Source: CAINEC01 sp046073825 (lineage in GTDB: Bacteria; Bacteroidota; Bacteroidia; AKYH767-A; OLB10). Taken from it: 47,105 nucleotides of DNA. The translations under genes and the position numbers were made by a program. Under the pieces are notes generated by a model. It was not told the origin of the DNA. It did no database searches and worked only from the letters and a program-made list of their open reading frames with translations. Position 1 is the stretch's first letter. Each line of letters starts with the position of its first letter. Positions 17,229-26,409 of this stretch are shown here, piece after piece. The stretch spans positions 1 to 47,105 of the forward strand of contig JBJTMY010000251.1 of NCBI GenBank assembly GCA_046073825.1, written 5' to 3'.

Positions 17229-18067
17229 TTATCGTTTGCTTTTTGAGTGGATTCTTCCAGATTTCTCTGTTCGTTTTTCTTCAAATTATCGATAACATAC
17301 ACATAACTTAAATTGTCGAAGTTAGTGCTGAGTCGTACTTTAATGGCATTGAAATTTGAACCCGGGTTAAGCTTGGTTTCAATTACTTTTCCAATGATAA
17401 TTCCTGCAGGAAATAATGCAGAAAATTCTGTTGTTGAAATGGTGTCACCCTTTTTAACAGGCACTGTTTTATCGATGTCTTTTAATAAGGATTCATGCGG
17501 ATTTCCTTCTTCGCCCCATACCAAAGATCCATAAAATCCATTGGCGTTGATTTTAGCACTTACCGATGATTTGGTATGTAACAGCGTCATGACCGTGCTG
17601 TAATGTTCACTGACCTGCTGAACAATTCCAACAACGCCACTGCCACAAATCACACCCATTTCTGGCTTAATTCCATCGAGCGTTCCCTTATTAATTGTAA
17701 GGTAGTTATTGGGTAATGAAGAAGTGCTGTTTACCACTTTTGCCGTGATGTATGTGTACTGCTGCTTCTGTAAGGTATCTACTATGTAAGGCTTGGAAGT
17801 GTCTTTCGGTTGTGTAATGGTACTAATCACATTTCGCAGTTGAGCATTTTCATTTGCTAACAATTGATTGTTTTCTCGAAGGTGAATGTACTCTTTAAAG
17901 TAGGTGACACCCTCGTTAATTTTTGCAACTGCGGCATTCGAAGAATTAAAAAAAGAAGCATGCTGATATCGATTGTTTTGCACAATCAAATAAATGCAAA
18001 ATGACTGTATGGCCACAAATAGCAACACAAAGTGGTTGCGCCATAACAGTTCAAAAAGCGTCCTCAT
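17225..18067 (-). CDS. mreC: Rod-shape-determining protein MreC
   Basis: Bitopic membrane protein whose periplasmic part scaffolds PBP2. In 280 residues it shows one N-terminal membrane helix (FVLLFVAIQSFCIYLIV), a coiled-coil stretch (about 55-90, HLRENNQLLANENAQLRNVI), then the beta-barrel domain with NYLTINKGTLDGIKPEMGV and VVGIVQQVSEHYSTVMTLL, the classical MreC core. A polar tail rich in N, E and K follows. It lies 37 bases after mreB and overlaps mreD. Confidence 0.93.
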   Translation of the reverse strand: MRTLFELLWRNHFVLLFVAIQSFCIYLIVQNNRYQHASFFNSSNAAVAKINEGVTYFKEYIHLRENNQLLANENAQLRNVISTITQPKDTSKPYIVDTLQKQQYTYITAKVVNSTSSLPNNYLTINKGTLDGIKPEMGVICGSGVVGIVQQVSEHYSTVMTLLHTKSSVSAKINANGFYGSLVWGEEGNPHESLLKDIDKTVPVKKGDTISTTEFSALFPAGIIIGKVIETKLNPGSNFNAIKVRLSTNFDNLSYVYVIDNLKKNEQRNLEESTQKANDK

Positions 18068-18104
18068 TCCTTTCTGATTTCTTTATTGATAATAAAAGAA
18101 ATGA

Positions 18105-19127
18105 TTAGTGTTGTAAGAATTTAAATCGGTGGATATTTTTTAACGCAATTCCTGTCCCACGTACAACGGCACGAAGCGGGTCTTCAGCCACATGAACCGG
18201 AAGTTTTGTCTTCATTGAAATTCGCTTATCTAAGCCACGAAGTAATGCTCCACCACCCGTCAAGTAAATTCCTGTACGGAAAATATCAGCTGCTAATTCA
18301 GGAGGTGTATCTTCTAAAGCTTTTAATATAGATTCTTCTATACTGCTAATTGATTTATCCAATGCATGAGCAATTTCTGGGTAGCTTACTACAATTTCTT
18401 TCGGAATACCCGTCATTAAGTCGCGGCCATGAACCGCAAAATCTGCTGGAGGATTATCTAACTCAGGTAGGGCAGAACCAACCTCAATTTTAATTCGCTC
18501 TGCTGTACGTTCTCCAATTAAAATGTTGTGCTGGCGACGCATATAATCCCAGATATCTGTTGTAAATCCATCACCCGCCATACGAATACTCTCATCACAC
18601 ACTATTCCTCCTAACGCAATAACGGCAATTTCAGAAGTACCACCACCAATATCAATAATCATATTTCCCATTGGCTCTTCTACATCGATACCAATACCAA
18701 TCGCCGCTGCCATCGGCTCATGAATTAAATATACTTCTTTCGCTCCTGCATGTTCTGCTGAGTCACGAACGGCACGCTTTTCTACCTCTGTAATTCCTGA
18801 TGGAATACAAATTACCATTCTCAATGATGGTGAAAATAATTTGCTTCCTGTATTTATCATACGAATCATTCCTTTAATCATCTGCTCCGCTGCTTCGAAA
18901 TCAGCAATTACTCCATCTTTTAAAGGACGAACCGTTTTTATATTTTCATGGGTTTTACCATGCATTAACATTGCAGCCTTTCCAACCGCAATTACTTTTC
19001 CTGTTGTTCGGTCTATTGCAACAATCGATGGTTCATCAACCACTACTTTATCATTATGAATGATAAGCGTATTGGCTGTTCCTAAATCGATCGCTATTTC
19101 TTGTGTTAGTAAGTCAAAAAATCCCAT
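18105..19127 (-). CDS. mreB: Rod-shape-determining protein MreB, actin homologue
   Basis: Cytoplasmic ATP-dependent filament that organises wall elongation along the membrane. The 340 residues contain phosphate-binding DLGTANTLI (16-24), MIDIGGGTSEIAVI, HEPMAAAIGIG and the C-terminal TGGGALLRGLDKRI, all standard MreB motifs. The start ATG at 19127 gives the usual hydrophobic-basic N-terminus MGFFDLLTQEI. It is the first gene of the mre run; the 132-base gap upstream carries an inverted repeat at 19200-19223. Confidence 0.97.
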   Translation of the reverse strand: MGFFDLLTQEIAIDLGTANTLIIHNDKVVVDEPSIVAIDRTTGKVIAVGKAAMLMHGKTHENIKTVRPLKDGVIADFEAAEQMIKGMIRMINTGSKLFSPSLRMVICIPSGITEVEKRAVRDSAEHAGAKEVYLIHEPMAAAIGIGIDVEEPMGNMIIDIGGGTSEIAVIALGGIVCDESIRMAGDGFTTDIWDYMRRQHNILIGERTAERIKIEVGSALPELDNPPADFAVHGRDLMTGIPKEIVVSYPEIAHALDKSISSIEESILKALEDTPPELAADIFRTGIYLTGGGALLRGLDKRISMKTKLPVHVAEDPLRAVVRGTGIALKNIHRFKFLQH

Positions 19128-19199
19128 GCCTTCTATTCTGTTTTTACGACAATTTTATCTGTCGGATTGATTTGTTTGATTGATGATTTTCTAATGCTT

Positions 19200-19223
19200 G
19201 TTATGAAGCAAGTTTTTCATAAC
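19200..19223. repeat. Inverted repeat between purH and mreB
   Basis: Arms GTTATGAA and TTCATAAC pair perfectly across 8 bases. It lies 37 bases after the purH stop and about 70 bases before the mreB start, both on the minus strand. There is no T-run after it in that direction, so it may be a weak terminator, a processing hairpin or an operator. A cluster of TTGAT repeats follows at about 19165-19180. Confidence 0.4.
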
Positions 19224-19259
19224 GCAAAAGTGGTTGAAATTATTGATTTTTTTTCAATC

Positions 19260-20747
19260 TTAATGTTTAAAATGACGAAAACCTGTCATCGCCATCGAAA
19301 TTTTTAATTCATTGCATTTATCGATAGAATCCTGGTCTTTTAATGAGCCTCCTGGCTGTATTACCGAAGTGATTCCTGCCTTGGCCGCAATTTCAACGCA
19401 GTCTGGGAAGGGGAAAAAGGCATCCGATGCCATTACCGCTCCTTGAAGGTCAAAACCGAAATGTGCTGCTTTTGCAATTGCTTGTTGAAGCGCATCGATG
19501 CGAGATGTTTGTCCAGTTCCACTGGCACAAAGCTGTCCGTTTTTTACTAAAACAATGGCATTGCTCTTCGTGTGTTTTACCACTTTGGCAGCAAATAATA
19601 AATCATTGATTTCTTGCTCTGAGGGCTGTACGTTGGTTACAAATTTTAAATCATTTTTGCATTCTGTGTGATGATCTCTTTCCTGCACTAAAACTCCATT
19701 TAAAATACTTCGCACATTGGATGAAGGAAAGGTAAATGGCTTCGTTTGTAAGATAATTCTGTTCTTTTTCGATTGAAGTATGGCCAAGGCCTCTTCTGAA
19801 AACCCCGGTGCACAAAGAATTTCAAAAAACAATTTATTGATTTCTTGGGCTGTTTCTTTATCGATAGGCTGATTAGCAGCGATAACTCCTCCAAATGCTG
19901 AAACCGGGTCGCCAGCTAAAGCTGCATCCCAAGCTTCTTTGATGGTTGGTCTTGTTGCAATCCCACAGGCATTATTGTGCTTTATCACAGCGGCAGTTGG
20001 TTCATTAAATTCTTGTATTAGACCTAAGGCTGCATCTACATCTAATAAGTTGTTGTAGGAAAGCTCTTTCCCGTTTAATTGCTCAAATAAGGCGGATAAA
20101 TCACCTGAAAAAGATGCTTTCTGATGAGGGTTTTCTCCATAACGCAATACTTTATTATTTGATTGGCTAAACCATGAATAAATAGCTCCGTCATACTGAC
20201 TACTCACAGCAAATGCGCGCATAGCCAGATTTTTTCTTTGTTCAAGGGAGGTTGTTGCGGCTTGATGATCTAAAATATTTTGCAGCGTTGAATAGTCGTT
20301 TACTGAAGGAATAATCACTACATCATTAAAATTTTTCGCAGCGCCTCTTATTAGAGAGATACCACCAATATCAATTTTCTCAATAATGTCTTCTTCTGTT
20401 GCACCCGTACTAACAGTCTTTTCAAAAGGGTATAAATCAACAACCACTAAATCAATGAATGGAAGTTGATATTTTTCCATTTGTGCCTTGTGCTCTTCGT
20501 TGTCTCGAATGGCTAATATGCCTCCAAATACAGCAGGGTGCAAAGTTTTTACACGACCATCCAAAATAGAAGGATAGCCCGTGATATTTTCTACCGGTAT
20601 AACTGGAATATTCATCGCTTGAATAAAGTCGAAGGTGCCACCTGTTGCATATAACTGAACATTATTTTTATGCAGCGAGGTTACTAGTTGGTCGAGTCCG
20701 TCCTTATGAAAAACAGATAGTAATGCCGATTTGATCGTCTTATTCAT
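19260..20747 (-). CDS. purH: Bifunctional AICAR transformylase / IMP cyclohydrolase
   Basis: Carries out the last two steps of de novo IMP synthesis. The N-terminal MGS-like cyclohydrolase domain (about 1-190) starts SALLSVFHKDGLDQL and contains ATGGT, ENITGYPSILDGRVKTLHP and GGISLIRGAAKN. The transformylase domain follows with LRYGENPHQKASF, the KHNNACGIA catalytic block and, near the end, SDAFFPFPD and IQPGGSLKDQDSI. The length of 495 is slightly short but complete. A full -7 promoter match lies upstream at 20780-20787. Confidence 0.97.
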   Translation of the reverse strand: MNKTIKSALLSVFHKDGLDQLVTSLHKNNVQLYATGGTFDFIQAMNIPVIPVENITGYPSILDGRVKTLHPAVFGGILAIRDNEEHKAQMEKYQLPFIDLVVVDLYPFEKTVSTGATEEDIIEKIDIGGISLIRGAAKNFNDVVIIPSVNDYSTLQNILDHQAATTSLEQRKNLAMRAFAVSSQYDGAIYSWFSQSNNKVLRYGENPHQKASFSGDLSALFEQLNGKELSYNNLLDVDAALGLIQEFNEPTAAVIKHNNACGIATRPTIKEAWDAALAGDPVSAFGGVIAANQPIDKETAQEINKLFFEILCAPGFSEEALAILQSKKNRIILQTKPFTFPSSNVRSILNGVLVQERDHHTECKNDLKFVTNVQPSEQEINDLLFAAKVVKHTKSNAIVLVKNGQLCASGTGQTSRIDALQQAIAKAAHFGFDLQGAVMASDAFFPFPDCVEIAAKAGITSVIQPGGSLKDQDSIDKCNELKISMAMTGFRHFKH

Positions 20748-20779
20748 AGCAAGGCAATTATTTAGGGGATTGAAGGGTG

Positions 20780-20787
20780 CAAAAGTA
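20780..20787 (-). promoter_or_regulatory. -7 promoter element for purH
   Basis: Minus-strand TACTTTTG matches TAnnTTTG fully and would start transcription about 28 bases before the purH ATG. No convincing TTG element is seen at the right distance. No purine riboswitch fold is apparent in the short leader. Confidence 0.5.
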
Positions 20788-20831
20788 ATATTCCATTATT
20801 TTAAAAACGATAAATCGCAATAATTAAATTC

Positions 20832-20863
20832 AAAAAAAAAGCCGCCCTGTTGGAGGCGGCTTT
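20832..20863 (-). terminator. Intrinsic terminator after the DUF5689 lipoprotein gene
   Basis: A GC-rich stem (GCCGCC paired with GGCGGC, extended by three A-T pairs on each side) around an 8-base loop is followed on the minus strand by nine T residues. It lies 19 bases after the stop of the lipoprotein gene, ending the TonB receptor/lipoprotein operon before purH. Confidence 0.88.
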
Positions 20864-20881
20864 AAATAAAATATTTATTTT

Positions 20882-22408
20882 TTACTGTACGTCACTTGCA
20901 GAACGTGCTGTTAATTGTACACCGTTAAATTCAGAAACAATTGCAGTTACTGAGGTTCCAGAAGGAATCGCTGCTCCACTAAAAGATGCCGCAGAACGAG
21001 TATATAAAGCCACTGTCCCAGTTGGATCTGTAACCGTAGTTGTCGTTCCGAAGGTGGTTGTAGAGAAGGTAACATTATTAATTTTTACTAATGTTGATTC
21101 CCAACTTTGACTTGCTGCCATGTTAGCAATTAAATCGGCAGCAGTCACTACTCTAGGAGCGATAGTTCCAGTTCCAACTTTTGATGAATAGGCTAATGGA
21201 ACTGATGGAGAAGTCCCTCCAACTTCTAATAACCCATTGTATTCAGATAGGGTTTGGCCAGTCACATTTACAACAACTGAATCACCTAAAACATAAGAAT
21301 GGGCAGCATCAAAACGAACCAATATTCCACCTGTTGCATCTTGAATTACTAAATTTTGCCCGTTTATATTATTGTTTCCAGCATCTGAAATGACAACGCC
21401 AGTGATTTTATAGTTTCCACTAACAGTTGTAGAGGTTCCTGTAAATTGAGAACGAATATTCGCTATTGAAGTCATCGTTGCTGCTGGTGGAGGAGGTACA
21501 GGTGCTGCACCGCAAGCTCCAGATGTAAAGCGAGCTGTATCCATTAAACAATCAGATGGGTCTCTTACTAATAATTGTTTGTCGGTATTGTAAACACTGT
21601 AAATTCCGATGATAGTTCCAGATGTTGTTGGTGTTAAATCATTGGCAAAGTCTGCATATCCACTTGTTCTTACAATCACACCTCCAATTGAAGATGAGAA
21701 TGAATAACAACACTCCAATAAACGATTGACCGATGCAAGGGCTGGTTGGTTAGCCCAAACTTGTCCTGCATCTGCCGATTGAAACTGAACTTTTTCAATG
21801 CTCACTAAACGACTTTGCCATTTGTAAGCAGCAGCACTTTTACCATCTGCTCCAAGGTCTGCAAAGTTTACAGGGTGCGGAGTAACTGTATGCCCCCACG
21901 TACCACCAATGATATAATTACGAACTAAAGATGCAGGTATTGAAGCTAAACTAGGAGAAGCATTCACGGTATCTTTAAATCCACCAATTTGTACTAATCC
22001 ACCGTAGTAGCTTAATGTTAAGCCATTAAGTTTGATGTAAACTTCACGTCCTACCGGATAATCTGTATAAAAATTGGAAATATCTAATTTAATAGCAATA
22101 CCAGCAGTACCATCATCTACAATCATTGTTTTGTAAAGATTTCCACTTTTATCATCACCAATTACCGTTGCTTTAATCGTCCAATCGTTGGTAATTTTAA
22201 TATATGGAATTGCAGAATAACTCGTTAATTGCGACTTGTAAATTGTCTTTAATGAATCTAAAGTCATATTTACAGTTAAACCAGGATCAGTACCTGTTAC
22301 TGGTGGCTCATCGAATTGGTCATCACGACAAGCGTTAAATGTAAATGCAATTGTTAAAGCAGCTAAGATTAACCATGCATTAAATTGGAATTTTTTACGA
22401 AGTATCAT
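20882..22408 (-). CDS. DUF5689-type lipoprotein with two OB-like repeats
   Basis: A 508-residue surface lipoprotein candidate. The signal peptide ends in a lipobox with the lipidated cysteine at 27 (TFNACRDD). Two related modules follow, about 47-290 and 312-508, joined by a proline-rich linker (PVPPPPAA). Each holds the same core: DGTAGIAIKLD...GLTLSYYGGLVQIGG at 99-143 and DATGGILVRFD...GQTLSEYNGLLEVGG at 358-398. This pattern is what I know as DUF5689/OB-fold in Bacteroidota. It is encoded 30 bases after a TonB receptor, in the position a SusD-like protein occupies in glycan loci, so it may be the substrate-capturing partner. The substrate is unknown. Confidence 0.85.
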   Translation of the reverse strand: MILRKKFQFNAWLILAALTIAFTFNACRDDQFDEPPVTGTDPGLTVNMTLDSLKTIYKSQLTSYSAIPYIKITNDWTIKATVIGDDKSGNLYKTMIVDDGTAGIAIKLDISNFYTDYPVGREVYIKLNGLTLSYYGGLVQIGGFKDTVNASPSLASIPASLVRNYIIGGTWGHTVTPHPVNFADLGADGKSAAAYKWQSRLVSIEKVQFQSADAGQVWANQPALASVNRLLECCYSFSSSIGGVIVRTSGYADFANDLTPTTSGTIIGIYSVYNTDKQLLVRDPSDCLMDTARFTSGACGAAPVPPPPAATMTSIANIRSQFTGTSTTVSGNYKITGVVISDAGNNNINGQNLVIQDATGGILVRFDAAHSYVLGDSVVVNVTGQTLSEYNGLLEVGGTSPSVPLAYSSKVGTGTIAPRVVTAADLIANMAASQSWESTLVKINNVTFSTTTFGTTTTVTDPTGTVALYTRSAASFSGAAIPSGTSVTAIVSEFNGVQLTARSASDVQ

Positions 22409-22438
22409 ATAATTGATGTTTATCGGTTTTTTGTTTTG

Positions 22439-25213
22439 TTAATTGAAACGAAGTGTAAAGTTGATGAAGTAGTTAGTGCCAAATCCATAATAGGCTTTTG
22501 GTGCAAACTTATTGATGTTCTTTTCAGCAAAGTCGAAACGCAGCTGTTCGTAACCGTTAGTAATAATGTTTTTGTTGTTTAATACATTGTTTACACCAAG
22601 GTTTATCAAGAAGAATGTTTGCTTTTTCATAGCAGGGAAGTAGTTGTTTAACTTCCATGATTTTCCAAAAGATACGTCCATTGTAAATTGTCCGCTTGCT
22701 TGCAATTGATCAATAATTGCTTCGCGTATAGCCCCTTCACTGTAGGGTGCAACTCCTGAAATGGTACGTCGAGCAGGGTTGAAGTCGTACCAGATTTTAT
22801 CAAAATAATTAAAGTTTACATAGGCATTCCAAAACTTCTTAGCTCTGTATCTGAACCCTAATGTATAAGCCGATTGTGGACCACCTGCAACATAAAAATT
22901 CTTCGAGTAAATGGTTTCATTATCTGCTAATACTCCAGCTGAATTGTCAGCTGTTACAATGGCATTCATACGATCAGTATAGTAGTATTGTCCTATAGCA
23001 ATTGCTGTGGATGCAGAAAATCCTTGTCCTAAGTTTTGGTCAGCACCAAACTCAATTCCTACATGTCTCCTATCCATATTACTTAAAGAATAGTTGACCA
23101 AAGTTCTATAGTCTTCATGATAGAATGTTAGGTTGTTAATTCCATCATTCATCTGTGTGTAATAAGCTGTTGCTCTAATTTTTGTTTTAGGTGCTCGTAA
23201 TAAGTATCCAGCTTCAAATGCCATAATCTTTTCATTTGTTGCATTCGGATTAGTAATATCACGCGTTCTTGGTGAAATAAAAACATCCTCAAATAATGGA
23301 GCTCTTGTTTCTGTAGAAGCATTTAAAAACACATAATTTCTTCCATTAATTTTATAAGTTGCTCCAGCTTTTATCCCAAAGTTGTTAAACGTTTCAGTAG
23401 TTGATTGGCCTAAAGAGTTTTCTTGAAATACCCCGCTGCGATAATAACCTGTTCGGTAGTACGAAGTATTCATTACTTGTAAACCAACGAAACCATCCAC
23501 TTTGTTGAATTTAAATTGTGGCTGAATCCACAATCCTTTTCTATTCACAGTTGCTTTGTAATCATAGCCATATTTATCTCCCACTTGTAATATACGGTTG
23601 GGTATATCTAAGTTGTTTTGTAAAACTTGGAAACTATCAGGGTATGCTAATTCTGCAAATTGATTTAAGTCAACATAAAAGTCACCTCCTAATAAATCAT
23701 TTACACGACGATAATATTCTGTTTCCTGGTGTTGAATGTTTAAGCCTGCAGTAACAATTACATGGTCATTAATCGTGTTGTTATAGGTAGAAGAAAAAGA
23801 ATAGCGTTTAGTATCTTGAACACGTTCACTCATGATATAGCGACTTCTTTTTCCATATACAGTATTACCAGCAATGCCATTAGCACTGTCAATGGTTTCG
23901 TAATTGTTCATGTTCACTTCGTACAAATTCGCCCAGTTTATCTGACGGTACGATTCATCATTTTGCCATAAGTAGGTAGCTTGTGCAGCCATCGCAGAAT
24001 CTTCTATGTAACTAGGAAGTCGACGGTAAAAATCAGGGCGTGGATCTGGAGCATTAAACCAATCTAATCCTGTAACACTGTATGATCCAAATTGGTATCC
24101 CAACGACGTTTTTAAATCAGACTTGTCATTAATTTTCCATTCATGCGCAAGAATGGTTAAAGGACTTTCTTGTCTCCCCACATTCGCACTTCTTTTCTCT
24201 CCATTTTGATATCCCCAGCTAGGATTATAATAGTGACTTCCAGCTAAATCATAAGCTTCCTGAACTGCGGCAGTAGCTCTTGCATTCACCGTGTTGGCTC
24301 CAAATTGTGTTAGGCTTATACTGTGATTAGTGCCAAATCTTTTTTCAATACTTGCAAACCAAGAAATTCCATTGTAAAAAGTCCCTTGAACATAACCTTC
24401 GTTTGCCCATCTTCTGCTAATTGAAGCGGCAAATGACCAACCGCCCTTCATCAAGCCTGTTCCATACGTAGCCATTAAACGATTGTCATACGTTCTGTTG
24501 GATAAAGCATAAGAAACTTGTAACTGTTTACGTTGGCGACTAGCTTTTGCATCGATATTACTAGATCCGTTTAATCCACCATATCCGTAAGTGGAAGGAT
24601 TTAATCCATAAGTGCTCTCACGACTTCTAACAACATCATTTAATCCGCTCCAAGCGCTGTATAATCCACGGCTGTTTACTAAATCTTCCATTAACAAGCC
24701 GTTCATATAGGTTTGGTCTTCGTAATTGTATCCACGAGGACGGAAACGAGCTGCGCTGAATGTGAACATACTCGCAGATTCAAACGGATCGCGTGTAGAT
24801 GTTAAAACACCACTCACATTCGAATTGGAACTTTCTTTTACTTGATCATCTCCCATAGAGACAGTAGGAATATTCTCTTCACCTACATCCAAATGATTTA
24901 GGCTCACAACTGGAATTTCTACTTGAGGTTGATTAACTTCTACATTAAGTATTGTCTGGTTGAAACCATCTTGATCAATAGTTAATGTGTATTTTCCATA
25001 AGGAACATCTTTTAATTCAAAGTTTCCGTCTGGGCCTGACAATACGTTCGCTCGGTGGCTTGGGTTGTTCAGATTAATAGCAGCTCCTGCGGAAGCCGCC
25101 TGCGTTTCAGCATCTTTTACACTTCCTTTCAGTGTGGCTTTTTGTGCAAATGTAAGCACTGGCGCAAGCATAAAGCAGAAGAACGCAAATCGGATAAAGT
25201 ACTTTATTTTCAT
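22439..25213 (-). CDS. TonB-dependent outer-membrane receptor with N-terminal regulatory-like domain
   Basis: Active-transport channel of the outer membrane, 924 residues from the ATG at 25213. That start gives a proper signal peptide (KIKYFIRFAFFCFMLAPVLTFAQ) and lies downstream of the promoter at 25233-25262; an in-frame ATG at 25246 lies upstream of it and is rejected. After the signal comes a carboxypeptidase-regulatory-like beta-sandwich (ATLKGSVKDAETQAAS to about residue 100), then a plug domain (FRPRGYNYEDQTYMNGLLMEDL) and a long barrel rich in Y/W/F strands ending in FINFTLRFN. It is co-transcribed with the DUF5689 lipoprotein and divergent from a secreted nuclease-fold enzyme. The transported substrate is not known. 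Confidence 0.93.
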   Translation of the reverse strand: MKIKYFIRFAFFCFMLAPVLTFAQKATLKGSVKDAETQAASAGAAINLNNPSHRANVLSGPDGNFELKDVPYGKYTLTIDQDGFNQTILNVEVNQPQVEIPVVSLNHLDVGEENIPTVSMGDDQVKESSNSNVSGVLTSTRDPFESASMFTFSAARFRPRGYNYEDQTYMNGLLMEDLVNSRGLYSAWSGLNDVVRSRESTYGLNPSTYGYGGLNGSSNIDAKASRQRKQLQVSYALSNRTYDNRLMATYGTGLMKGGWSFAASISRRWANEGYVQGTFYNGISWFASIEKRFGTNHSISLTQFGANTVNARATAAVQEAYDLAGSHYYNPSWGYQNGEKRSANVGRQESPLTILAHEWKINDKSDLKTSLGYQFGSYSVTGLDWFNAPDPRPDFYRRLPSYIEDSAMAAQATYLWQNDESYRQINWANLYEVNMNNYETIDSANGIAGNTVYGKRSRYIMSERVQDTKRYSFSSTYNNTINDHVIVTAGLNIQHQETEYYRRVNDLLGGDFYVDLNQFAELAYPDSFQVLQNNLDIPNRILQVGDKYGYDYKATVNRKGLWIQPQFKFNKVDGFVGLQVMNTSYYRTGYYRSGVFQENSLGQSTTETFNNFGIKAGATYKINGRNYVFLNASTETRAPLFEDVFISPRTRDITNPNATNEKIMAFEAGYLLRAPKTKIRATAYYTQMNDGINNLTFYHEDYRTLVNYSLSNMDRRHVGIEFGADQNLGQGFSASTAIAIGQYYYTDRMNAIVTADNSAGVLADNETIYSKNFYVAGGPQSAYTLGFRYRAKKFWNAYVNFNYFDKIWYDFNPARRTISGVAPYSEGAIREAIIDQLQASGQFTMDVSFGKSWKLNNYFPAMKKQTFFLINLGVNNVLNNKNIITNGYEQLRFDFAEKNINKFAPKAYYGFGTNYFINFTLRFN

Positions 25214-25232
25214 GATAAGTTTTAAGGGACGA

Positions 25233-25262
25233 CAAAGGTAAAACAATATCCGTAGCTACAAA
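25233..25262 (-). promoter_or_regulatory. Promoter of the TonB receptor operon
   Basis: On the minus strand: TTTG (25262-25259), an 18-base spacer, then TACCTTTG (25240-25233). Both elements match the Bacteroidota consensus exactly. Predicted transcription start is near 25228, giving a leader of about 15 bases and fixing the receptor start at 25213. Confidence 0.75.
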
Positions 25263-25306
25263 GAAATTTAACCCGAACAAGAGGATTATCATTTAATTAA
25301 GTTTTA

Positions 25307-25339
25307 TTGAAGATAAATCCCCCGCTTTTTATAGGTTTG
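25307..25339 (+). promoter_or_regulatory. Promoter of the secreted nuclease-fold gene
   Basis: TTG at 25307-25309, a 22-base spacer and TAGGTTTG at 25332-25339 (full match). The leader would be about 18 bases. It diverges from the TonB receptor promoter about 45 bases away, so one regulator could serve both. Confidence 0.65.
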
Positions 25340-25361
25340 CATCTAAATTAACCGCTAAAAA

Positions 25362-26408
25362 ATGCAAAAGTTTATTAAGTTTCTAATTCTTATTACAGTT
25401 TTCGTTGGATTTCAATCTGCCCATGCTCAGGAAAAGCAGTACAAAGCGGGAATTGTTGCTTTTTATAACCTCGAAAACTTATTCGATACGATTAATCAAC
25501 CCGAGGTAAATGATGAAGATTTTACCCCTAATGGCGGCAATCTTTATACAGGTGCAGTTTACCTTGATAAATTGTCGAAATTGGAATCTGTTTTAAGTCT
25601 AATCGGAACCGATATTTCCCCCGATGGATTTTCCGTTTTAGGGTGCGCCGAAGTGGAGAACATTACAGTACTTCAAGATTTGTTAAATCAGCCAAAGTTG
25701 AAATCGCGGGGATATAAAATTGTTCATTATGATTCGCCAGATAAACGGGGTATTGATGTTGGATTTATTTACAATCCTAAGTACTTTAAAGTTCTTCATT
25801 CAGAACCATTATTTGTACCCTTAAAAGGGGATGATGGTCTTCCTTATTTTACACGTGATGTGCTTTACGTGTATGGACTTTATGATGGAGAACCAATGCA
25901 TTTTTTTGTTAATCACTGGCCATCAAGACGAAATGGGGAAGAAGCTTCTGCTCCTAACAGAGCTTTAGCCGCATCTATCGCAAAAGCAAAAATAGATTCA
26001 ATCAATATGGCAGATCCCCATGCTAAAATTATTTTAATGGGCGATTTAAACGATGACCCTGTAAGTCCGAGTGTGACCAAAACCTTAGGCGCAACTGGTA
26101 ATATCGATAAAATTAAAGATAATGGTCTTTACAATCCTTGGGTGAAGTTTTACAAAGAGGGAATTGGAACTTTGGCGTATGGAGATTCATGGAATTTGTT
26201 TGATCAGATCATGATGTCAAATGCATTTCTAAATAAAGAACAAAAGGGATTCTTTTTTCAAAAGGCGAATATTTTTAGTAAAGAATTTATGATTCAAAAA
26301 ACGGGAAGGTATAAAGGCTACCCATTACGCACCTACGATTTTAGTGTGTATCAAGGAGGGTATTCCGATCACTTTCCAACTTACCTTTTATTGCTAAAAG
26401 AAAAATAA
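25362..26408 (+). CDS. Secreted endonuclease/exonuclease/phosphatase-fold enzyme
   Basis: Metal-dependent phosphodiesterase of the EEP superfamily (DNase I/exonuclease III/inositol phosphatase fold), 348 residues. A signal peptide (KFLILITVFVGFQSAHAQ) implies export; there is no lipobox and no type IX sorting domain at the C-terminus, so it is probably periplasmic. Catalytic motifs in order: YNLENLFDT, the metal-binding glutamate in CAEVEN, DKRGIDVGF, FVNHWPSRRNGE, GDLNDDPVS and the terminal SDHFP histidine. All key residues are present. Its neighbours, a TonB receptor and a SixA-like phosphatase, suggest a role in degrading an imported phosphorylated substrate. Nuclease versus phosphatase activity cannot be told from sequence. 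Confidence 0.9.
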   Translation: MQKFIKFLILITVFVGFQSAHAQEKQYKAGIVAFYNLENLFDTINQPEVNDEDFTPNGGNLYTGAVYLDKLSKLESVLSLIGTDISPDGFSVLGCAEVENITVLQDLLNQPKLKSRGYKIVHYDSPDKRGIDVGFIYNPKYFKVLHSEPLFVPLKGDDGLPYFTRDVLYVYGLYDGEPMHFFVNHWPSRRNGEEASAPNRALAASIAKAKIDSINMADPHAKIILMGDLNDDPVSPSVTKTLGATGNIDKIKDNGLYNPWVKFYKEGIGTLAYGDSWNLFDQIMMSNAFLNKEQKGFFFQKANIFSKEFMIQKTGRYKGYPLRTYDFSVYQGGYSDHFPTYLLLLKEK

Positions 26409-26409
26409 A

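Noticed and set aside
20748..20881. Purine riboswitch upstream of purH
   Set aside because: The predicted leader is about 28 bases, too short for a known purine riboswitch, and the strong hairpin at 20832-20863 is the terminator of the upstream gene.
20850..21110. 86-codon plus-strand frame opposite the DUF5689 gene
   Set aside because: It runs through the terminator and antisense to a well-supported lipoprotein; its sequence follows from the Thr/Ala/Val-rich codons on the other strand.
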